DNA of 64,000 nt from Elusimicrobiota bacterium. GTDB lineage: Bacteria; Elusimicrobiota; Elusimicrobia; UBA1565; UBA9628. The stretch lies in NCBI GenBank assembly GCA_016212855.1, contig JACRDP010000007.1, forward strand, positions 1 to 64,000, read 5' to 3'. Position numbers and translations under genes: made by a program. A model generated the notes under the pieces. It did no database searches and was not told where the DNA came from. It was given only the letters and a program-made list of their open reading frames with translations. Positions 43,199 to 51,358 of this stretch are shown piece by piece (the first letter of the stretch is position 1; each line of letters begins with the position of its first letter).

Positions 43199-43331
43199 GA
43201 GACGCGCGAGCGCGCGGGCCTGAGGCGGAGGGGAAAGAAAAATCCGGCAACCGTTCTATCTGGGGCGAAGGGGTAAGCGCGGGGTTTTGGTCAACCCCGG
43301 GTTACTGAGCGATGGGAACAATTCGGGTCGC

Positions 43332-43814
43332 TCAATCGTATGGTAGGGGGGCCTTGACGGAACCCTGCAAGATCAAACTGCCGAGCGTCATCGCGACGCA
43401 TGCGGACAGATTGAGGCTTCTTGCCCGAACATCAATAGGAATTCTGCGCTCGCGCCCCGCCCATTTCGCGTGCACATCTGGAGGCAGGCCGCCGGTCTCC
43501 GAGCCGAACACGAGCGTCGCGCCGGCGGACACTTCCGAGGGATTCCAGTCTTTCGCGGCCTTGGTGGAGAGCAGCCATACCTCGCGCGACGGCTCGACGG
43601 ACGCCATCCAGGTCGAGACGCTGTCGTGCTGCTTTAAGTCGAGCTGAGGCCAGTAGTCGAGGCCCGCGCGCTTGAGGTTCGCGTCGGTGATCTGATAGCC
43701 GAGCGGATGCACCAAATGAAGCCGGCAGCCCATGGCCATGCAGGAGCGTCCGATCTGGCCGGTGTTGCCCGCGATGTCCGGGCGCACCAGGACGACCTCG
43801 TACTTCGGGGCCAC
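43332..43814 (-). CDS. trmL: tRNA (cytidine(34)-2'-O)-methyltransferase
   Basis: A 160-residue SPOUT methyltransferase of the TrmL/YibK type, which methylates the ribose of the wobble base in tRNA-Leu isoacceptors. Signature segments are PDIAGNTGQIGRSC at the start, LVFGSETGGLPPD (motif 2) and the knotted C-terminal SLNLSACVAMTLG (motif 3). The length matches the family's minimal single-domain form. The final DPLPYD-like tail is slightly extended. It begins 1 nt after thyX ends, and co-transcription is likely. Confidence 0.93.
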   Translation of the reverse strand: MAPKYEVVLVRPDIAGNTGQIGRSCMAMGCRLHLVHPLGYQITDANLKRAGLDYWPQLDLKQHDSVSTWMASVEPSREVWLLSTKAAKDWNPSEVSAGATLVFGSETGGLPPDVHAKWAGRERRIPIDVRARSLNLSACVAMTLGSLILQGSVKAPLPYD

Positions 43815-43815
43815 C

Positions 43816-44556
43816 TTACTTCGCGGCGGTCTGAAGGACCGGCAACGCCGCTTTCTCGGCGGCGATGATCGGATTCTCGCCCTTCCAGCCGTCGCGCAGG
43901 AAGGCCTCGTACGTCCAGGGCATGAGGTTCTTGAACTGCGCCGCGAGCGCCTCGCCGTAGGCCTGTATCTCGAGCTGGGCGTGCATGTCGGCGCGAAGCG
44001 CCACGAAGTTCATGAGGGAGCGCGCGTTGACGGTCCAGTAGAACTCGGTGTAGAGGTTGACCGGCAGGACCATGCGCGCCATTTCGCGCGCCACGCCCAT
44101 ATTGATCATCTCTTTATACGTCTTGAGCGAAGCGTCGACTTGTTTGGCGAACATGTCGTGGAGGGCCTTCTGATCGAGCTCGATGGCCGTGTTGGACGCT
44201 TGCTTGTTTTTCTTGTCCTGCCCGCGCCACTTCTCCGGCATGTAGAAGTAGTCCTTCACTTCCGTATATCTGAAGGATACTTCGTTGTAGGCCGCGAAGC
44301 GATGCCGGAACCACTGGCGCGCCACGAAGATCGGCGCGGAGACGTGGAACTTGAACACCGAGTGCTCGAAGGGCGTCATGTGCGAGTGCTTGAGGAGGTA
44401 GCCGATGAGCTTCTTGTCCGCGTCGGCCCCTTTGGAGACGCCGCCATAGGAGACGCGGGCCGCGTCCACGACGCCCTGGTCGCCGCCCATGAAATCCACG
44501 AGGCGCACGAAGCCTTTGTCCAAGACCTTGACCGGCTCATGATTGATGTCGTTCAT
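43816..44556 (-). CDS. thyX: Flavin-dependent thymidylate synthase
   Basis: A 246-residue enzyme that methylates dUMP to dTMP using methylenetetrahydrofolate and FAD. The ThyX signature RHR-x7-S is present as RHRFAAYNEVS (Arg84 to Ser94), followed by FRYTEV. Other family segments include HSHMTPFEHSVFKFHVSAPI, WTVNARSLMNFVALR and the C-terminal PWTYEAFL. A ThyX organism often lacks classical ThyA. A Shine-Dalgarno (GGAGGA) precedes the ATG, which overlaps the preceding gene by 4 bp. Confidence 0.96.
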   Translation of the reverse strand: MNDINHEPVKVLDKGFVRLVDFMGGDQGVVDAARVSYGGVSKGADADKKLIGYLLKHSHMTPFEHSVFKFHVSAPIFVARQWFRHRFAAYNEVSFRYTEVKDYFYMPEKWRGQDKKNKQASNTAIELDQKALHDMFAKQVDASLKTYKEMINMGVAREMARMVLPVNLYTEFYWTVNARSLMNFVALRADMHAQLEIQAYGEALAAQFKNLMPWTYEAFLRDGWKGENPIIAAEKAALPVLQTAAK

Positions 44557-45524
44557 CGGAATCCTCCGGACGCGCGCGGCGCGTCATCTCGATATTGACG
44601 GACGTCGGGCAAAGCGGACGCGGCTTTCGACACGGCGCCGATCCAGTCGGTCAGGCGCTCGTCGCCGATGACGCCCTTGCCGTTCCAGCGGTAGCCGGAC
44701 GTGCCGAGCATCTTTTGAAGGAGCTGGCCGACGCGCTTGCCGTCGGGGGCGAGGGGGACGGCGACGACGCCGCCCTTGGTGACGAGGGCGCGCAAAGTGG
44801 CTTTGTTTTCGGAGCGGTCCTTGTCCTGCTGGACGGCGCGCACGCCGTCGCGGACCCAGATGATGGCGCTTTCGCGGAACGCGCCCTTGACGCGGACCGA
44901 CTCGGCGATCGCCGTGACGGCGGTTTTCCAGGTCTCGAGATTTTTGTCGGAGCGCGGGGCGATGGCGACGAGGATCACGGCCTCCTTGGCGGGGTCGCGC
45001 GCCAGCCCCTTGGCGCGGTCGGCGAGGATGTCGGCGAGGACGGGGGACTTGTCGATGGTCGCGGTGAGGACGAGGTCGGCGTCGCTCTTGAGGCGCTTGG
45101 CGCCGGAGCGCGTCGAGGGGAGGACGAGCGAGCTTTTGTTGGCGGAGTGGACCGGGGCCATGCCCTGGCCGGCGCGATCGGGCCGGTCGTCGGTCGGCTC
45201 CTCGCGGATGCCGAAGAGAAAGCGGAGCTGATCCATCATCGGGGATTCGGAGACGAGATCGAGGGGGACGGCGACGATCTTTGAGACGTGCTGGTTCTTG
45301 AGGCGGTCGATGCCGTTCTGGACGGACTTGGCGTCGCCGGAAGTGTCGACGCTTTCGATCGCGATTCCGGTCTGGGAGGCGCGGATGGAAGCGAGTTCCT
45401 TGCGCCAAGCGCCGCCCGCGTCGGTGGCGAGGAGCAGGACGCCGTAGGGCTTCTTGCCCATCGAGGTGTTGCCGAAGTTCGCGGCCGAGGCCGCGCAGGC
45501 CAGAATGAGCGCGAAGCGGATCAC
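44553..45524 (-). CDS. Exported CbiX/sirohydrochlorin-chelatase-like protein
   Basis: A 323-residue protein with a signal-like N-terminus (MIRFALILACAASAANF), then two halves that each resemble a CbiX/CbiK-type chelatase domain. The first reads YGVLLLATDAGGAWRKELAS ... QNGIDRLKNQHVSKIVAVPL; the second AVILVAIAPRSDKNLETWKT ... LRALVTKGGVVAVPLAPDGK. In true chelatases the opening reads LLxxHG with a metal-binding His. Here it is LLLATDAGG and LVAIAP, so the His is missing and chelatase activity is doubtful. It may be an exported binding protein of that fold. It overlaps thyX and the response regulator gene by 4 bp each. Confidence 0.55.
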   Translation of the reverse strand: MIRFALILACAASAANFGNTSMGKKPYGVLLLATDAGGAWRKELASIRASQTGIAIESVDTSGDAKSVQNGIDRLKNQHVSKIVAVPLDLVSESPMMDQLRFLFGIREEPTDDRPDRAGQGMAPVHSANKSSLVLPSTRSGAKRLKSDADLVLTATIDKSPVLADILADRAKGLARDPAKEAVILVAIAPRSDKNLETWKTAVTAIAESVRVKGAFRESAIIWVRDGVRAVQQDKDRSENKATLRALVTKGGVVAVPLAPDGKRVGQLLQKMLGTSGYRWNGKGVIGDERLTDWIGAVSKAASALPDVRQYRDDAPRASGGFR

Positions 45525-45916
45525 GCCCGCCCCTTTTTATTGAGGACCGCTTCGAGGCGTTCGCGCAGCTCCTGAATGCTGACGGGCTTGGCGACGAACT
45601 CGTCGCCGCCGGAGAGCGCCGCGCTGGTCTTGTCGTGCGTCGAGTCGCGGGCGGTCAGGAAAAGGACGGGGGTGCGCTTGGCGCCGGCCTTTTTCTCGAG
45701 GGCGCGGATCTTTTGGCAAGAGGCCAGTCCGTCGAGACGGGGCATCATGAGGTCCATGAGGATGACGTCCGGCGTGGAGGCGGAAAAGGCCGAGACGGCT
45801 TCGATGCCGTCGGAGGCCGTGACGACCTCGTAGCCGAGGCGCGTGAGCTGGATGGAAAGGATTTCGCGGATCGACGGGTCGTCGTCCACGACGAGGATCT
45901 TCTTGTTAGCGCTCAT
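45521..45916 (-). CDS. Single-domain response regulator
   Basis: A 131-residue stand-alone receiver: pocket DDDPS, phosphoacceptor Asp in VILMDLMMPRLDG, Thr in FLTARDS and Lys in VAKPVS. There is no output domain, as in CheY/Spo0F-type proteins, so it must act by protein contact or by passing phosphate on. Its start overlaps nothing upstream, but a 9-bp hairpin lies directly before it. Its stop overlaps the CbiX-like gene by 4 bp. No kinase is adjacent. Confidence 0.92.
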   Translation of the reverse strand: MSANKKILVVDDDPSIREILSIQLTRLGYEVVTASDGIEAVSAFSASTPDVILMDLMMPRLDGLASCQKIRALEKKAGAKRTPVLFLTARDSTHDKTSAALSGGDEFVAKPVSIQELRERLEAVLNKKGRA

Positions 45917-45923
45917 ACGGTCC

Positions 45924-45943
45924 GCCGGGCCCAAGGGCCCGGC
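45924..45943. other. Perfect 9-bp hairpin before the response regulator start
   Basis: GCCGGGCCC, AA, GGGCCCGGC. On the minus strand it ends 7 nt before the ATG and no T-run follows, so it is not a standard terminator. It could limit ribosome access or mark an mRNA end between the FG-GAP gene and the regulator gene. Confidence 0.5.
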
Positions 45944-45979
45944 GCAGATGCTGCGGAGGAAATCCTCATAGCATCTAGT

Positions 45980-47332
45980 CTAGGGGTCGAAGGTCCAGAC
46001 CGCCGACTTGCCGGTCGAGCCGGCGACGGCGACGACGAGTTCTTTGCGGCCGGGCTCGGCCTCGACGAGGGCGAAGCCCGGGGAGGAGCCGCCGAGGTCG
46101 GCCTTCCACGCGGTCTCGAAGGCGACGCCGGTCCAGGTCTTGGCGTGCAGTTCGCCGCCGTTGAACAGGCCGAAGGGGTTGGCGAGGCCGCCGAGCATGG
46201 CGAGGTTGCGCACGACGTAGAAGGTGGAGAAGCCCTTGTCGCCGTAGGTCGAAAGCATGGGCGGGTGGAACTCGAGCATCTTGTCGTACCAGCGCACGCG
46301 GATCGGGCTTTGGCCGAAGCCCTCGGAAGAGCGCCAGTGGCCGTTGGCGAACTGGACGCGGAGGCTGTTGACGCTGGTCAGGTACAGGGCCGCCGGTTCG
46401 CCGGCGGCGTCGATCTGGGCGTAGGTGAAGCCGTACAGCCAGTCGGCGCGCTTCGGGTTGAGCGCCGGGCGTCCCTGCTCGTACTTGCCGTCTTTGTAAA
46501 CGAGCGGGTACACCGCGCCGAAGGGGAAGGTCTTGTCGTCCTGGATCTGCTGGGAGGCGACGACGCGCTCGCCCTTGGGATTCTGGTGCGCGCGCACGAG
46601 GTAGGGGAGGTCGGCCGCCTTAGCCCATTTGCCGGCGGCGAGCTTGAAGACGTAGGTTTCGAGGCGGCGGAACTGCTCGTTGTACGCGGACACGAACAGC
46701 TCGGCCTTCTTGTCGCCGTCGAGGTCGGCGGCTTCGAGCGAGACGATGCGCACGCCGGTGCCCACGACGGCTCCTTCGGCGAGCGGCTTGTGCTCGGCGG
46801 CGGGGTAGGCGTAGAGCCTGAATTTCGTTTCATCGGATAAGACGATCTGGGGCTTGCCCGCGCCGTCGAAGTCGGCCACGGACATGCCGGTCACGACGAA
46901 GGGAAGGGCGCCGCCGCGGGTGCGGGGCGCGCGCAGGTCGGCCTCGCCGACGCGGCGGATGGAGGTCGGCGCGACCGGGGCGACGGGCGGCGGCGGGGCG
47001 ACGATCGCGAGCAGCCGGGCCCGCTGACCGGTCGCGATCATCGGGTTGGGCTCGGGCACGCGGCCCACGGAGTACTTCTCGGAGATCTCTTCGATCTTGC
47101 CTTCGCCGACCTTGCTTTCGGCCTTGCCCAGCTCCTCGCCGGTGACGGGGTGCTTGATGGACTCGCCTTCGGCGTAGACCTGGAAACCGCGGCCGGGAGC
47201 GGCGCCGTCGGCGGCGGTGAGGTCGAGCCAGACCTGAGTGCCTTGGGTCCGGACGACGTAGCCTCTCGTCGGAGCGGCGGCCTGAGAGGGGGAGGAAACG
47301 AGGAAAAGCGCGGACAGCGCGAGGGCGATCAT
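45980..47332 (-). CDS. Exported FG-GAP/VCBS-like beta-propeller protein
   Basis: A 450-residue protein with a signal peptide (MIALALSALFLVSSPSQAAA). The N-terminal region (RGYVVRTQGTQVWLDLTAAD, GRGFQVYAEGESIKHPVTGE) looks like a small beta domain. The rest carries propeller-type repeats with the Ca-binding pattern D-x-D-G-x-G/K-x-x: VADFDGAGKPQIVLSD and AADLDGDKKAELFVSAYN. Such proteins are usually extracellular adhesion or scaffold proteins. A -10 box (TAGCCT) lies 6 nt before the ATG. It is divergent from the plus-strand operon at 47369, with 36 bp between starts. Confidence 0.75.
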   Translation of the reverse strand: MIALALSALFLVSSPSQAAAPTRGYVVRTQGTQVWLDLTAADGAAPGRGFQVYAEGESIKHPVTGEELGKAESKVGEGKIEEISEKYSVGRVPEPNPMIATGQRARLLAIVAPPPPVAPVAPTSIRRVGEADLRAPRTRGGALPFVVTGMSVADFDGAGKPQIVLSDETKFRLYAYPAAEHKPLAEGAVVGTGVRIVSLEAADLDGDKKAELFVSAYNEQFRRLETYVFKLAAGKWAKAADLPYLVRAHQNPKGERVVASQQIQDDKTFPFGAVYPLVYKDGKYEQGRPALNPKRADWLYGFTYAQIDAAGEPAALYLTSVNSLRVQFANGHWRSSEGFGQSPIRVRWYDKMLEFHPPMLSTYGDKGFSTFYVVRNLAMLGGLANPFGLFNGGELHAKTWTGVAFETAWKADLGGSSPGFALVEAEPGRKELVVAVAGSTGKSAVWTFDP

Positions 47333-47338
47333 TTCCAG

Positions 47339-47344
47339 AGGCTA
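47339..47344 (-). promoter_or_regulatory. -10 box, 6 nt before the start at 47332
   Basis: TAGCCT on the minus strand, then CTGGAA and ATG. It lies in a 36-bp divergent gap which must also hold the promoter of the plus-strand gene at 47369. Confidence 0.35.
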
Positions 47345-47368
47345 TCATATTTTTTTGTAGGCTTGAGC

Positions 47369-48610
47369 ATGGCTTACGCCTATCCGTCTCCGCGCACCGG
47401 CACCGCCCAAGACCTGATGCGCGTGATCACCAAGTCCTACGAAAACCGGCTCGCCGCGGACGGGACGGTGTTGCCGGAGAAGCCCGAATATCAGCGACGC
47501 TGGCTGGAGCCGGCGACGCGCGCGATCGGCATGACCTTGGCGGTGATCTTCGAGGTTCTTCCCGCCGACTGGGTCGTCGGCCTCCATAATAAGCTGTTCC
47601 TGCACCTCTCTGCGGGCCGTTCCTATCCCTTCAATCCGGCCTCGCCGGCTGTCCGCGGCGCCGCGGCTTTGGCCGCGCGCCTAGAGAGCGAATCGGGGAA
47701 GGCGCCGGCTTTGCTCGCCGCCATTTCGCACCCGCCGGTGATGGGAGATCTCGCCCATCTGAATTTCGAGCTCGTAAGGCACTCGATGCTCGCTCTGCGC
47801 GAGGTGCGCGGGCGGCCGTGCCGGCCGCGTCTGGTGGTGGCGATCGATCCGTTCGCGCTCGATACGATCAGCGTGGCCGAAGAGGGGCTGTACGCGGGCT
47901 TCATGGGGTCGTTTCATCTCGGCCTCGACCGCCTCGCGCTCGGGCGCGGCCATCTCGGCCCTTTGATGTCGCCTCACACCCGCTGGGACCGCATGCCGCT
48001 GCGATTATTCAGAACGTTGTCCGAAGGACGCGAAGTCGGGATGGTCCTGTCGGGAGGCGTTCCCGCGACGGGACGCGTTCTTTACGGCGTGCGCGAGTGG
48101 GCGGGGCGAGCGCGCGCGCTGGGCTCCCTCGAGGGCCTGCGCGACGACGCGTCTTTCAAGCGTTTTGAGGAGACGGCGCCGCCGTCCCTGCATCTTCCGA
48201 AGGGCGCCGGGCGGCTGCTCGAGGCCTGGCTGATGACGGCGGCCGCGGGCCTTTTGCCCGGAGAGACCGCCGAGTCCGCCGCGCGGGCCGCGCTCGCCGC
48301 GCTGCGCGTCCCCGAGACCGCGCGCGCGACCTTGCTCGCCGAGCTCGCGCGCGACCTGGCGCGCGAGACGCCGTCGCGCAAGCGCCTCTTCCGCCTGCTC
48401 GCCGGCCGCGTCGCGCGCCGCCGCCCCCTTGTGCTCCTGCCCATCGTGCACGGCACTTCGCCGCTCGGGGTCGTCGAACGCGAGGTCTGGGGCGTGACCT
48501 GGCTGTCGGCCGGGCGCGTGCGCGTCGCGCGCGCCGGGACGCCCGGCGCGCGCGAGGACATGACGGCGGAGGAGCTGTCCGACCGGTTCACGGCTGAGCA
48601 CTTCGCATGA
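47369..48610 (+). CDS. Conserved-looking protein of unknown function
   Basis: A 413-residue, probably cytoplasmic protein without signal peptide. The N-terminal part contains a hydrophobic stretch (IGMTLAVIFEVLPADWVVGL), a His/Asp-containing segment (LLAAISHPPVMGDLAHLNFE), and strand-helix alternation (PRLVVAIDPFALDTISVAEE, GREVGMVLSGGVPATGRVLY). The C-terminal half is Arg/Ala-rich and helical, ending in VLLPIVHGTSPLGVVEREVW. No family is recognised. It overlaps the arginine-deiminase-fold gene by 4 bp (ATGA) and is the first gene of a four-gene plus-strand operon, so it may act with that enzyme. Confidence 0.7.
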   Translation: MAYAYPSPRTGTAQDLMRVITKSYENRLAADGTVLPEKPEYQRRWLEPATRAIGMTLAVIFEVLPADWVVGLHNKLFLHLSAGRSYPFNPASPAVRGAAALAARLESESGKAPALLAAISHPPVMGDLAHLNFELVRHSMLALREVRGRPCRPRLVVAIDPFALDTISVAEEGLYAGFMGSFHLGLDRLALGRGHLGPLMSPHTRWDRMPLRLFRTLSEGREVGMVLSGGVPATGRVLYGVREWAGRARALGSLEGLRDDASFKRFEETAPPSLHLPKGAGRLLEAWLMTAAAGLLPGETAESAARAALAALRVPETARATLLAELARDLARETPSRKRLFRLLAGRVARRRPLVLLPIVHGTSPLGVVEREVWGVTWLSAGRVRVARAGTPGAREDMTAEELSDRFTAEHFA

Positions 48611-49509
48611 GCGCGAATTTATATCGCTCCATCGGGGACTTGAAGGGCTTCTCGCTCAAGAACTGCCCGCCGATGAGCGAGCCCTCGGGCGTGCTGATGT
48701 GCCCTCCCGATCACTTCCAGATCCTGTCGGTGAAGAACCCTTTTATGAGCAGCCACGTCGGCGCGGTCGACCGCGACAAAGCCCGCCGTCAATGGGACGA
48801 GCTCGTCGCCGCGTTCGAGAAGGCGGGCTGCCCCGTGTCCCTGGTGCCGGCGACGCCCGGGCTCGAGGATATGGTGTTCGCGGCCAACTCGTCTTTGGCC
48901 GGCACTCGTCCGGACGGCGAGAAAGTCGCCCTGCTGTCCTCGATGCGCCACACGTCCCGCCGCAAGGAGACCGAGGCGTTCGGCGCCTGGTACGAGGCGA
49001 ACGGCTACCGCGTGGCTCGGCTCAAGCCCGGCGGGCATGAGACGTTCGAAGGCTCGGGCGACGCGGTGTGGCACCCGGGCAAGCGGCTGATCTGGGGCGG
49101 GCACGGCTTCCGCACCGACCCGGCGATGTTCGAGCAGGTCGCGGAGATCTTCAAGACGCCCGTCATCCAGCTCAAGCTCGTCAACGAGCGCTTCTACCAT
49201 CTCGACACCTGCTTCTGCCCGCTGACGCCGGAGGCGGTGCTGATCTACCCGTCGGCCTTCGACGCCGCGAGCCTCGAGCTGATTCTCAAGATCTTCCCGA
49301 TCGTCATCACCTCCTCCGAGTCCGACGCGGTGTCGCGCATGGCCTGCAACGCTTCGGTGTGGCGTTCGAAGACGGCCATCATCCAGAAGGGCGCCGCGGC
49401 CGCGGCCGGGCACATGCGCGCGATGGGTCTTTCCGTCGTCGAGGTCGATACGTCCGAGTTCGTGAAGTCGGGCGGGAGCGTGTACTGCATGAAGCAGTCT
49501 CTTTTCTGA
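48607..49509 (+). CDS. Arginine-deiminase-fold hydrolase (DDAH/amidinotransferase-like)
   Basis: A 300-residue enzyme of the guanidino-group-modifying (pentein) superfamily. Expected pieces are MVFAANSSLAG (substrate loop), HETFEGSGDAVWHPGKRLIW (acidic catalytic position), GGHGFRTD, FYHLDTCFCPL with the catalytic His and its Asp partner, and GGSVYCMKQSL with the nucleophilic Cys near residue 294. These match dimethylargininase-like proteins more closely than long bacterial arginine deiminases. Possible products are citrulline plus amines or ornithine; the substrate cannot be set from sequence. It overlaps the preceding gene by 4 bp, and the next gene begins at its stop (TGATG). Confidence 0.85.
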   Translation: MSANLYRSIGDLKGFSLKNCPPMSEPSGVLMCPPDHFQILSVKNPFMSSHVGAVDRDKARRQWDELVAAFEKAGCPVSLVPATPGLEDMVFAANSSLAGTRPDGEKVALLSSMRHTSRRKETEAFGAWYEANGYRVARLKPGGHETFEGSGDAVWHPGKRLIWGGHGFRTDPAMFEQVAEIFKTPVIQLKLVNERFYHLDTCFCPLTPEAVLIYPSAFDAASLELILKIFPIVITSSESDAVSRMACNASVWRSKTAIIQKGAAAAAGHMRAMGLSVVEVDTSEFVKSGGSVYCMKQSLF

Positions 49510-50408
49510 TGACGCGTCTTCCCGCGCTCCTCTTGGCGGCCGTCTCGGCTTCGGCCGCGTCCCTGTCGCCCGTGACCGGACCGTCGGCGCGCACCGCCGC
49601 GGAGCTCGCGCGCCTGGAGGCGCAGGCCGCGTCGAGCCCGACGGCTCGACGCCTTTTTAGCGCGACCCGCCGCGTCCCGCGCCGCGAGGTGCGCGGGTCG
49701 GAGCTCGCCGACGCGATCGGCGTGCGCGGGGGCGCGGCGCCTGAGATCATCCTCGACGCGGCCCGCCTGCCCGAGACGACCGAGACCGACGCCGAGATCC
49801 TGCTCGTGCTCAACGCGGCGCGGGCCGAGCTCGCCTTTCCGATCCCGGTCGTGGAGGCCGAGCAGGCGGCGTGGCAGAAGACGCTCCTGTTCTGCGTCGA
49901 GCGCGGCGCCGAGGACCCGGCGGGCTTCGGGGCGGTTTTGAAGCGCGCCGTGAATGAGCAAGGCTCCCGCAGCGAGTCGCTGGAGCGTTCCGCTTTACCG
50001 GCGCGCTCTCCGTGGGAGCTCTCCGAGACGCCGGCGCTGAAGCTGCCCGCCGGGGCGCTCGCCCGGGCGGGCCTGCTCCTGCACCTGCTCGACAAGGATC
50101 CGCAGCGTTTCTATTGGGCGGTCGAGGCGGGCACGCCCTGGCCGCGGGGCTCGGCGCGGTTGTCCGAGCTCGAGGATCTTTTCGCCCTGAGGGCCAAGGA
50201 GCTCGCCGCGCTCAAGACCCCGCCCGACGGCCTCTACGCCGTTCTCGGCGGGCGGCGCTATCCCGCGTCGCTGGCGCGCGCGGCCTTCCTTCTGCGTGGA
50301 ACCGGAGAGCTCGAGCGCCTGCGCGAGTCGCTCGAGAACTACGACGGAGTCGGCCTGGCCTCGGCGCGTATCGCGATCAACCGCTGGCGCCGCGCGACCG
50401 CGAAGTGA
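49509..50408 (+). CDS. Exported protein of unknown function
   Basis: A 299-residue protein with a signal peptide (RLPALLLAAVSASAASLSPV). The mature part is helical and Ala/Arg/Glu-rich. It includes AELAFPIPVVEAEQAAWQKT and DGLYAVLGGRRYPASLARAA, with a possible Asp/Glu-rich core. No known family. Its ATG shares one base with the previous stop (TGATG) and its stop overlaps the GTG start of the RlmM-like gene by 4 bp (GTGA), so all are translated in series. Confidence 0.65.
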   Translation: MTRLPALLLAAVSASAASLSPVTGPSARTAAELARLEAQAASSPTARRLFSATRRVPRREVRGSELADAIGVRGGAAPEIILDAARLPETTETDAEILLVLNAARAELAFPIPVVEAEQAAWQKTLLFCVERGAEDPAGFGAVLKRAVNEQGSRSESLERSALPARSPWELSETPALKLPAGALARAGLLLHLLDKDPQRFYWAVEAGTPWPRGSARLSELEDLFALRAKELAALKTPPDGLYAVLGGRRYPASLARAAFLLRGTGELERLRESLENYDGVGLASARIAINRWRRATAK

Positions 50409-51358
50409 CTTTGCACCTCTGCCAGCCGGGCTACGAATCGTTTCTGATCAAGGAGCTCGGTTCCGTCGAAAAATCCGGTCCCGGCTGGGTGAGCGGACCC
50501 GACGCGAAGGGGGAGTCTTGCTTCGCGCACCTGTCCCTCAAGAACACGGTCGAGGTCGAGGGGAAATCGCTCAACGCCTTGGCCGGGGCGATGGCCGATT
50601 ATTTCACGACGTCCACCAAGGACGAGCGGTTCGAAGGACCGTGGCCTTTCTGCGTCGAGTCCGCCGGCGATCCCGGCTTGAATCGCCGCGCCAAAACCGC
50701 GGCCGAGGAATGCTTCAGCCGGATCAAAGGCCGTATGTCCCGCGTCGCCAAGCTGGCGGAGCAGGGCCGCCCGGGACCGGGCCCGGCGCGCGGATTCTTC
50801 GCCTATCTTCCGACCTTCGACAAGGCGTACGTCAGCCGCGAAGCCGTCGCCGGCGGACAGCGCCGCATGGGCGACGATCCGAACGCCCCGTCACGTTCCT
50901 ATTTGAAGGCGGAGGAGGCTTACGGCATACTCGGAAAATCACCGCGGAGCGGTGAAGCGGTCGTCGATCTCGGCGCCGCGCCCGGAGGCTGGAGCTACAG
51001 CGCCGCCAAGCGCGGCGCGTCCGTCGTCGCCGTGGACAACGGGCCGTTAAAAGGCGGCGCCGTTTGCGCCGCGATCGTCCACCGCGCCGAGGACGCCTTT
51101 AAATTCGTTCCCGAGAAGACCGTCGACTGGCTCTTTTGCGACATGGTGGAGGACCCCGACCGCATCGCCGATCTGCTCGGGCGATGGCTCGAGAACAAGT
51201 GGTGCCGCCGTTTCGTCGTGAACTTGAAATTCGGCCGCAATGATCCCCTGCGCGTGCTCGCGCGAGCGGAGGAGTTCCGGCCGCGCTGTTCCCTTCTGCG
51301 CGTGAGGCATCTGTTTCACGACCGCGAAGAGCTGACGCTCGTCGGCGAGCTTACTTAA
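50405..51358 (+). CDS. 23S rRNA 2'-O-ribose methyltransferase, RlmM-like
   Basis: A 317-residue FtsJ/RrmJ-fold methyltransferase starting at GTG. The N-terminal part is THUMP-like ([17 protein letters not shown]), and the Rossmann domain has [20 protein letters not shown] (SAM site), [19 protein letters not shown] (catalytic Asp) and FVVNLKFGR (catalytic Lys). The tail [18 protein letters not shown] supplies the final Glu. This K-D-K-E arrangement and the order of domains match RlmM (C2498 of 23S rRNA), though the protein is shorter than E. coli RlmM (about 366). Its last 8 bp overlap the end of the convergent hybrid kinase gene. Confidence 0.85.
   Translation: MTLHLCQPGYESFLIKELGSVEKSGPGWVSGPDAKGESCFAHLSLKNTVEVEGKSLNALAGAMADYFTTSTKDERFEGPWPFCVESAGDPGLNRRAKTAAEECFSRIKGRMSRVAKLAEQGRPGPGPARGFFAYLPTFDKAYVSREAVAGGQRRMGDDPNAPSRSYLKAEEAYGILGKSPRSGEAVVDLGAAPGGWSYSAAKRGASVVAVDNGPLKGGAVCAAIVHRAEDAFKFVPEKTVDWLFCDMVEDPDRIADLLGRWLENKWCRRFVVNLKFGRNDPLRVLARAEEFRPRCSLLRVRHLFHDREELTLVGELT

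Noticed and set aside
43281-43298. GGGGTT/AACCCC hairpin downstream of trmL as an intrinsic terminator
   Set aside because: The stem is short and no T-run follows on either strand.
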